Below, in pieces: positions 57,947 through 64,000 of a DNA stretch of 64,000 bases. Origin of the DNA: Allomuricauda sp. NBRC 101325 (GTDB lineage: Bacteria > Bacteroidota > Bacteroidia > Flavobacteriales > Flavobacteriaceae); NCBI RefSeq assembly GCF_030268205.1, contig NZ_BSQF01000003.1, positions 47,591-111,590 of the forward strand, written 5' to 3'. How positions within the stretch are numbered: position 1 is the first letter of the stretch; every line of letters begins with the position of its first letter. The position numbers and the translations under genes were made by a program. The notes beneath the pieces are model-generated. The model was not told the origin of the DNA and made no database searches. It was given only the letters and a program-made list of their open reading frames with translations.

Positions 57947-58828
57947 ATGAGCAAGAACAATCTTCGCATCAATAAAATGTTCCCCGTAAGGTTAGTATTT
58001 CTAATCGATATACTTTTGACCAGTATATCATTTGTTCTGTCATATTTTCTTTGCTCCTTTATTCTACCAGATATTTGGAAACATGGAATGTTGATTCAGT
58101 TGCCTATTATTGTTGCCCTAACTTCATTGATATTTCTTTTCATTGGTATTTATAAAGGCTATGTCAAATATGATACAGTAAGGGAAGTATATAGCATTTT
58201 CAACGCTATTTGTTTGGCCAATATACTTACAATAGTTTTGGTGGTTGTCAATGGTAAATTATTTATGGAAACGGAATTAATGGTGCCACTTTCCATAATA
58301 ATAGTTCATAGTATTTTGAGTTTTAGTGCCTTGGCAATTTCTAGATATCTTTATAAATATATCACATTGAAAGTTTTCAACCAGATTAAAAACTCATCGG
58401 TTTTGGTGTATGACAATACGTTGTCCGTTAAAAAGCTTAAATCGTTGATTGCGCTATTGGAAGAAAGAAATGGTGAGAACAATCATTTTCTGGTTCTGAA
58501 CAGTGAGCATTTTGTTAAGCGTTTTAGTGATAAATACATATCCAAAATTGATTCATGGTACATTCATGAAGATTTATTGAACTCTGAAAATGAAGAGTAC
58601 ATGAAGTTTATGGATAAGATTTTGAATAAAAATGAGCTGGTATATTTGGTAAATCTTGTGCCTTCCGAGGAATCGGATTCTAAATATGAATTGACATTGA
58701 TAAATGTCAATGAAAATGGAATTCTTTCAAAGAGGAAGCAAATATATATGGAAAATCAAGTATACAAAGAAGCGCAGGTTAATGCGAATCAGAACTTGAC
58801 AATTCCATTGGCAAGTTCCTCCAATTGA
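57947..58828 (+). CDS. Stand-alone CapD/FlaA1-type N-terminal membrane module, no epimerase domain
   Basis: 293 residues. Four membrane helices (about 12-150: FPVRLVFLIDILLTSISFVLSYF, IQLPIIVALTSLIFLFIGIYKGY, NAICLANILTIVLVVVNG, VPLSIIIVHSILSFSALAISRYLYKY) match the N-terminal part of membrane-bound NDP-sugar 4,6-dehydratase/epimerases. A cytoplasmic domain of about 130 residues follows, starting where those enzymes have their first nucleotide-binding fold, but it has no GxxGxxG and the whole SDR catalytic domain is missing. The stop at 58828 is followed by non-coding DNA. It may be a truncated remnant or a regulatory/scaffold module. The ATG at 57947 is preferred to the TTG at 57869. It is divergent from the glycosylphosphotransferase gene. 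Confidence 0.7.
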   Translation: MSKNNLRINKMFPVRLVFLIDILLTSISFVLSYFLCSFILPDIWKHGMLIQLPIIVALTSLIFLFIGIYKGYVKYDTVREVYSIFNAICLANILTIVLVVVNGKLFMETELMVPLSIIIVHSILSFSALAISRYLYKYITLKVFNQIKNSSVLVYDNTLSVKKLKSLIALLEERNGENNHFLVLNSEHFVKRFSDKYISKIDSWYIHEDLLNSENEEYMKFMDKILNKNELVYLVNLVPSEESDSKYELTLINVNENGILSKRKQIYMENQVYKEAQVNANQNLTIPLASSSN

Positions 58829-59265
58829 TTTGGCCATACATATAGCTCCAGGGTAGGCAAATCGTAGTGGTTCTACTTGATTAAATCAATAAAAACAAGC
58901 TTTGGTAAGCTAAAAATTGTGAAGGAAAATTTGCATGTTTAGACCTATCAAAGTTGATTGGTCCTTTCCCCGCCCAGCTTTTGATTTTATTGATAGCTCT
59001 CTTTCCAATTTTTCTTTAATAAGATTAGTATTACAGTTTCTAACATATTGATAGATAGCGGTATGTGTAATTGTGGTGTTTGTCGATTTTAACGGCCATT
59101 TACCTAATTGACATCCTTAAATGCTGTAAGATCATACGTCTAGTATATATTCGTACCGTTCCCCTAAACAGTTATTAATTTCTAAATGAAAATCAAATTA
59201 TTACGGAGAGTGTTCTGTCCATAATTGTATGATTTCATGTTAAACCAAAAACCAATAATCCACCT
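58829..59265. other. 437-base region before giant paralogue 3
   Basis: A/T-rich stretch without a convincing promoter box. Its only coding-like signal is the possible transposase remnant on the minus strand (58910-59116). The last 150 bases, before the ATG at 59266, hold nothing I can identify. Confidence 0.5.
58910..59116 (-). pseudogene. Possible IS30-like transposase fragment
   Basis: A stop-to-stop frame of 68 codons on the minus strand with no start codon. It reads ITHTAIYQYVRNCN followed by a basic segment KSKAGRGKDQ. The ISHxxIYQxI pattern followed by a basic stretch resembles the middle of IS30-family transposases. No terminal inverted repeats or target duplication are seen. The match is short and by eye only. 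Confidence 0.25.
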
Positions 59266-62200
59266 ATGGCAAATTTTTACCCCACAGTACGTAGGCCAAT
59301 TCAGTTCCTATGTATTACTTTTTTACTTTTTTACGGCCTTGTGGTCCAAGCACAGGTTAGCTTTTCTTTGAATGAGCTTAACTTGAACGGATTTACATCC
59401 ATTACCAATGGAACATCATTAAAGTTTGGTCCTGATAGAAGACTTTATGTGACCGATTATAGGGGGCTCGTTAAAATATTTACAATAGAGAGAAACGGCC
59501 CAGGTAATTACATGGTTACCGCAACCGAGGAATTAAATGGAATTACAACGATTCAAGACCACAATGATGATGGTACCCCATTTTTCAGTTCATCACGAGA
59601 AACATTGGGTATTGAGGTGGGAGGTACCGCAACAAATCCGGTAATATACGTAGCATCCAGTGATTTTAGGATTGGAGGATACGGAAGTGGAGGTAATGGG
59701 GACAGTGGCCTCGATACCAACTCTGGGATCATAACTAGATTTACATGGACTGGAAGTGAATGGGAAGTGGTGGATATAGTTCGTGGTTTGCCACGTTCAG
59801 AAGAAAACCATGCAAGTAACGGTCTAGAATTGGCTCAAATAAATGGGGTAGATTATTTAATTGTTGCTCAGGGTGGCCATACCAATGCTGGATCTCCATC
59901 CAGAAACTTTGCCTATACTGGGGAATATGCACTTTCGGCTGCATTGTTGTCAATCAATTTGGAGACAATAGAAAGCATGCCCATATTAAACGATAACGGT
60001 AGAAGTTATATTTACGACTTACCTACCCTAGATGATCCTAGTCGTGCAAACGTTAATGGAATTACCGATCCAGATGCACCTGGATATGATGGTGTGGATG
60101 TAAATGATCCCTTTGGTGGGAATGATGGGTTGAACCAAGCTATGTTGGTACCCGGTGGACCTGTACAAATCTTATCTCCTGGACACCGTAATATTTATGA
60201 TTTTGTAATTACTGAAAGTGGAGCCATTTATACAACTGATAATGGGGCCAATCAAGGTTGGGGAGGATTTCCCATTGGAGAAGGAACTGGTAATGTAACC
60301 AATAATTTTGATCCATTACAACCGGGCAGTAGCTCGGACTCCAATGGAGAAGCCGTAAATAATAGGGATAACCTTAAAAAGATCACGTCCAACATTAATA
60401 CCTACGTTCCAGGAAGCTTTTATGGAGGTCATGCGAACCCAACAAGGGCGAATCCTTTTAATGCAGGATTGTACACAAACCCTTCCAATAACGGAACAAC
60501 TACTGGTGCTGTATTCCGCACCCAAGTTTATGATCCGGATGGTTCAACACCTGGATCTACTACCGATCCTGCAATGGGTCTTCCTGCCAACTGGCCACCG
60601 GTTCCAGTTTCCATGGCAAACCCTGTGGAAGGGGATTGGCGTGGTCCTGGTATTTCCAATCCTGATGGAGACGATGCTGAAGTGATTACCCTTTGGGGTA
60701 CAAATACCAATGGTATCGATGAATATACCGCAAGTAATTTTGATGGGGCTATGCAGGGCGATTTGATCGCTGGAGTGAATACAAGTAGGTTGAGAAGAGT
60801 GGAGCTAAACCCTGATGGGACTTTGGAAACATTGACTTCGGACTTTTTGTCGGGATTAAATGGTAATGCTCTCGGTGTTACTTGTAATTCAGATAATGAT
60901 ATTTTTCCTGGATCCATTTGGGTAACAACATTGGAAGGCGGTATTTATGCCTTCGAACCACAGGACTTTATTATTTGTAATCCTTCAAGTACTCCCGGTT
61001 ATGCCGCCGATGATTATGATTATGATGGGTATACCAATGAAGATGAAGATCTGAATGGAACGGACCCTTGTAATGGAGGATCACAGCCCAATGATTTTGA
61101 TAAGTCGGCAGGTGGTATTTTACTGTCAGATTTAATTGATCTAGACGATGATAACGATGGAATTCCAGATGCATCTGATCCATTCCAATTGGGAGATCCG
61201 ACAAAATCGGGTACGGATGCTTTTACAATTCCTGTTGTCAATCAAATGTTTTCCAGTAATACCGAACTAAAAGGATATTTAGGACTTGGTTTTACGGGGA
61301 TGATGAACAATGGTGACCCAAACCCAAACTGGTTAAATTGGTTGGATAGAAGGGATGACCCAAATGATCCGAATCCCAATGATATTATTGGTGGTGCCAT
61401 CGGTGCCATGACAATGCAAATGACTTCGGGTACGGCTTTGGGAAGTACAAACAACCAAGAAAAAGGTTTTCAATATGGTGTCGTTACAGACATCAACACA
61501 ACACCTTTTACCATCATTTCTAGGATGATGAACTTTACTGACAATCGCCAATTATACCATGCTTCAAGTCCATCTAATGGTGAGCTTGGGATATTTTTAG
61601 GTGATGGTACCCAAAGCAACTATATAAAATTTGTAATATCCCAATCTGGTTTGAGCGTATTGCAAGAGATTGATGATGTGCCACAAACACCTATTGAATT
61701 GTCAATTGCCCCCGCGAACCGACCAGGAGCAAGTGCACTCTTTTATTTTATTGTGGATCCCGCAACAGGGGAAATTGGGTTGGAGTATGCTTTTGATGGT
61801 GGCGCACGACAATTTTTGGGCTCTATAACAGCTCAAGGAAATGTATTGGCATCAATTCAGGAATCCGACAATCCGTTGGCGGTTGGACTTATTGGAACCT
61901 CCAATACATCGGGCGTTGAATTGGAAGGAACGTGGGATTATTTGAATGTGATAGGAGGGGGACCATCTGTTACAGGCGCAATTCCAGATATTCATACATA
62001 TGTGGGATCTAACAACAGCAATTTTAACCTTAACAATTATTTTGATGATGATAATGGAGTTCAGAATTTGACCTATTCTTTGGTAAATAATTCCAACCCA
62101 TTGATTGGGGCACAAATTAGTGGCAGCACATTGACTTTGTCTTATCCATCAGTTGCTGCAAACAGTGATATTACAGTTAGGGCTACAGATCAAGATAATT

Positions 62201-64000
62201 ATTCCAATGAGTTTACATTTAATGTAAATGTGGCCACGTCTCCTATTATTTATAGAATCAATTCGGGTGGTCCACAAATAGCAGCTTTGGATGGCGATAT
62301 CGCATGGGAACAAGATACATCAGCCAATCCTAGTGTTTATCTTATACAACAGGAAACAAATACGGTTGGTGCTATGCAGACCATGCAAGATTTTGATAGT
62401 TCAGTTGATTTATCAACAACACCTACCGATATCTTCAATACCGTTAGATATGATACTTACTACGACATTCCACACGTTACCTATTCATTTCCTGTAAGCC
62501 GGGATGGTTTCTATGAAATAAGACTATATATGGGTAATGGCTTGGCAAGTACCTCTCAATCAGGTCAAAAGGTATTTGATGTTGAAATTGAAGGTAATAT
62601 CTATCCAAATACGAACAATATTGATCTCTCAGGAACTTATGGCTATCGCACCGGAGTTGTGCTATCACAAACAGTGGAAGTCATGGACGGATTTATTAAT
62701 GTATCATTGATAAATACCGATTATGTTACACATGACCATGACCCCATCATTAGTGGAATTGAAATTATTGAGGCGTTTGATTCTGGGAATGAAATTTCTG
62801 TTCAACAATTGGCAAACCAAAAAAATAATGTGGGAGATGCCTTGAACGGAAGTTTATTTGTTCAAGCATCTGGAGGAGATGGTAATTTACAATTCTCGGC
62901 ATCTGGTTTGCCGCCAGGGGTTACAATTGAACCTACCAATGGGCAAATTGGCGGTAGCATTGAATCTGGATCCGCTGCATCGCCTTATACCGTTACCATA
63001 ACTGTGGACGATAGCGATGGAGATCCGAACGATACCGTATCCATGCAGTTTGATTGGGTAGTACTTGCCGAAGGAGCTTTTGAACTTAATATAAATGCAG
63101 GAGGTCCCGCTTTAAGCTATGAAGGTTTTGATTACCAAGCCGATATGTATTTCAATAACGGCAGCTCTTATACCAACTCCCAGGCAGAAGTTCCAACACT
63201 TTATCGAACAGAACGAAATTCTAGTCAACGTTTCTTCAGTTATAGTATTCCTGTTCCAAACGGTGATTATAATGTGTTACTGCATATGGCGGAAATTTAT
63301 TTCGGTGCCACCGGCGGCGCTTCTGGAGGAATCGGTATTAGGGCATTTGACGTAACTTTGGAAGGTGCTTTGGTTTTGGATAATTACGACATGACTGCTG
63401 ATGCAGGTGCTGAACATCCAATAGTCAAAAGTTTTCCTGTAACCATTACAGATGGCGAGTTGAATATTTATGTATCTGCATTGGATGTTGATGGAGGTTC
63501 TGAACAACCAAAATTATCGGCCATTCAGGTTTTGGGCGCTGTAACGACCAGCGCTCCCCCTGTTGCAGTAGCGGAGTCCGACGTGGTCGGTGGCGACCTT
63601 CCGTTGGAAGTGAGCTTTACCGGCAGCAATTCCACGGACGATTTGGGCATAACGAGCTATTCCTGGGACTTTGGGGACGGAGGCACCTCCACGGAGGCAG
63701 ACCCGGTGCACACCTATACGGCAGCGGGCAGCTATGAGGCGAGCCTGACTGTCACCGATGGCGATGGACAGACGGACAGCGGTACATTGACGATCAACGT
63801 TACGGACCCCGTTGTGGAGACCTTCGAGCTGAACATCAATGCGGGAGGCCCTGCCCTGACCCACAATGGGGTGGATTACCAGGCTGACCAATATTTTGTT
63901 GGTGGTGGCACCTTTACGTGGAGCCCGGCACAGGTACCCACCCTGTACCAGTCAGAGCGCAGTTCCGGACAACGTAATTTCAGTTACAACATACCTGTTC
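59266..64000 (+). CDS. Giant secreted propeller/malectin/PKD protein, paralogue 3 (3' truncated by window edge)
   Basis: At least 1,578 residues, open to the right edge. Signal peptide (FLCITFLLFYGLVVQAQ, about 1-30), propeller-like domain (about 31-560, GLPRSEENHASNGLE), calcium repeats (from about 581, DYDGYTNEDE), lectin-like region (650-900), cadherin/Ig-like (899-994) and malectin (995-1170). Next come a putative Ig (1178-1268), a second malectin (1272-1426), a PKD (1429-1512) and the start of a third malectin (from 1520). The N-terminal 900 residues are paralogous to the proteins at 19017 and 46910. From about 63541 base composition rises sharply to about 60% GC although the frame stays open. 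The ATG at 59266 directly opens the signal peptide. A T9SS sorting domain is expected beyond the window but is not seen. Confidence 0.87.
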   Translation, partial: MANFYPTVRRPIQFLCITFLLFYGLVVQAQVSFSLNELNLNGFTSITNGTSLKFGPDRRLYVTDYRGLVKIFTIERNGPGNYMVTATEELNGITTIQDHNDDGTPFFSSSRETLGIEVGGTATNPVIYVASSDFRIGGYGSGGNGDSGLDTNSGIITRFTWTGSEWEVVDIVRGLPRSEENHASNGLELAQINGVDYLIVAQGGHTNAGSPSRNFAYTGEYALSAALLSINLETIESMPILNDNGRSYIYDLPTLDDPSRANVNGITDPDAPGYDGVDVNDPFGGNDGLNQAMLVPGGPVQILSPGHRNIYDFVITESGAIYTTDNGANQGWGGFPIGEGTGNVTNNFDPLQPGSSSDSNGEAVNNRDNLKKITSNINTYVPGSFYGGHANPTRANPFNAGLYTNPSNNGTTTGAVFRTQVYDPDGSTPGSTTDPAMGLPANWPPVPVSMANPVEGDWRGPGISNPDGDDAEVITLWGTNTNGIDEYTASNFDGAMQGDLIAGVNTSRLRRVELNPDGTLETLTSDFLSGLNGNALGVTCNSDNDIFPGSIWVTTLEGGIYAFEPQDFIICNPSSTPGYAADDYDYDGYTNEDEDLNGTDPCNGGSQPNDFDKSAGGILLSDLIDLDDDNDGIPDASDPFQLGDPTKSGTDAFTIPVVNQMFSSNTELKGYLGLGFTGMMNNGDPNPNWLNWLDRRDDPNDPNPNDIIGGAIGAMTMQMTSGTALGSTNNQEKGFQYGVVTDINTTPFTIISRMMNFTDNRQLYHASSPSNGELGIFLGDGTQSNYIKFVISQSGLSVLQEIDDVPQTPIELSIAPANRPGASALFYFIVDPATGEIGLEYAFDGGARQFLGSITAQGNVLASIQESDNPLAVGLIGTSNTSGVELEGTWDYLNVIGGGPSVTGAIPDIHTYVGSNNSNFNLNNYFDDDNGVQNLTYSLVNNSNPLIGAQISGSTLTLSYPSVAANSDITVRATDQDNYSNEFTFNVNVATSPIIYRINSGGPQIAALDGDIAWEQDTSANPSVYLIQQETNTVGAMQTMQDFDSSVDLSTTPTDIFNTVRYDTYYDIPHVTYSFPVSRDGFYEIRLYMGNGLASTSQSGQKVFDVEIEGNIYPNTNNIDLSGTYGYRTGVVLSQTVEVMDGFINVSLINTDYVTHDHDPIISGIEIIEAFDSGNEISVQQLANQKNNVGDALNGSLFVQASGGDGNLQFSASGLPPGVTIEPTNGQIGGSIESGSAASPYTVTITVDDSDGDPNDTVSMQFDWVVLAEGAFELNINAGGPALSYEGFDYQADMYFNNGSSYTNSQAEVPTLYRTERNSSQRFFSYSIPVPNGDYNVLLHMAEIYFGATGGASGGIGIRAFDVTLEGALVLDNYDMTADAGAEHPIVKSFPVTITDGELNIYVSALDVDGGSEQPKLSAIQVLGAVTTSAPPVAVAESDVVGGDLPLEVSFTGSNSTDDLGITSYSWDFGDGGTSTEADPVHTYTAAGSYEASLTVTDGDGQTDSGTLTINVTDPVVETFELNINAGGPALTHNGVDYQADQYFVGGGTFTWSPAQVPTLYQSERSSGQRNFSYNIPV
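63541..63960 (+). other. GC-rich PKD-malectin module inside giant paralogue 3
   Basis: By direct count this 420-base stretch is about 60% GC, whereas the flanking part of the same gene is near 35-42%. It encodes one PKD domain and the start of a malectin domain that repeats the preceding AT-rich malectin. For the shared peptide FELNINAGGPAL (63079 and 63823), 10 of 12 codons differ although all residues agree. This suggests separate origin or strong codon re-patterning of the repeat unit. Confidence 0.8.

Overview
The window looks like chromosome from a marine-type member of Flavobacteriaceae (Bacteroidota). Base composition is about 40% GC. Starts lack Shine-Dalgarno sequences and several are TTG. 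Promoter-like elements follow the Bacteroidota TAnnTTTG pattern. Large secreted proteins end in C-terminal domains of the type IX secretion (T9SS) kind. A BshA-type bacillithiol enzyme, a TamB/LptD/MlaD envelope set and a Wza/Wzc exopolysaccharide system with a C-terminally membrane-anchored export lipoprotein all fit that family. The species cannot be named from sequence alone.

Layout. 1-18.2 kb is core housekeeping and envelope DNA: the tail of tamB, pfkA, gap, a BadF-type sugar kinase, then convergent ridA and lptD. These are followed by an amidase, an MlaD protein, a membrane Fe-S protein with its CCG-domain partner, a conserved hypothetical, a GH3/serine-hydrolase fusion, bshA, a small lipoprotein and an OmpA-family protein closed by a clear terminator. 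18.3-27.3 kb is accessory: an Rrf2 regulator with a cysteine cluster, a giant secreted propeller/malectin/PKD protein, and a diheme SO2930-type lipoprotein one base downstream. Converging on these is a minus-strand set of a monoheme cytochrome, a DUF5777-like barrel and a heme-motif lipoprotein.

27.4-46.5 kb is an exopolysaccharide locus. The minus arm runs from ugd through a GT4, UDP-glucuronate 4-epimerase, MBOAT plus SGNH acetylation pair, pectate-lyase-like lipoprotein, GT4, Wzy-like polymerase and MurJ-like flippase to two more GT4s. The divergent plus arm has the export lipoprotein, the Wzc tyrosine autokinase and a GT14 transferase. The initiating glycosylphosphotransferase lies at 56.4-57.7 kb, beside a stand-alone membrane module resembling the N-terminus of CapD. 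The gene content predicts an O-acylated, uronate-containing (probably galacturonate) polymer made by a Wzx/Wzy route, with a lyase encoded in the same cluster.

Interleaved with this locus are two more giant paralogues of the propeller protein, one of 3,090 residues and one running off the right edge. The three share the same N-terminal propeller, calcium-repeat and lectin-like architecture but carry different accessory modules (malectin, kelch, inserted CBM-like domain, PKD arrays). The last 450 bases of the window jump to about 60% GC, inside a PKD-malectin unit that repeats the preceding malectin domain with almost entirely different synonymous codons. The most interesting features are this giant-paralogue family, the propeller-diheme redox operon, the self-contained uronate/lyase/acetylation logic, and 20-22-bp-spaced operator-like repeats in two intergenic regions of the polysaccharide locus.
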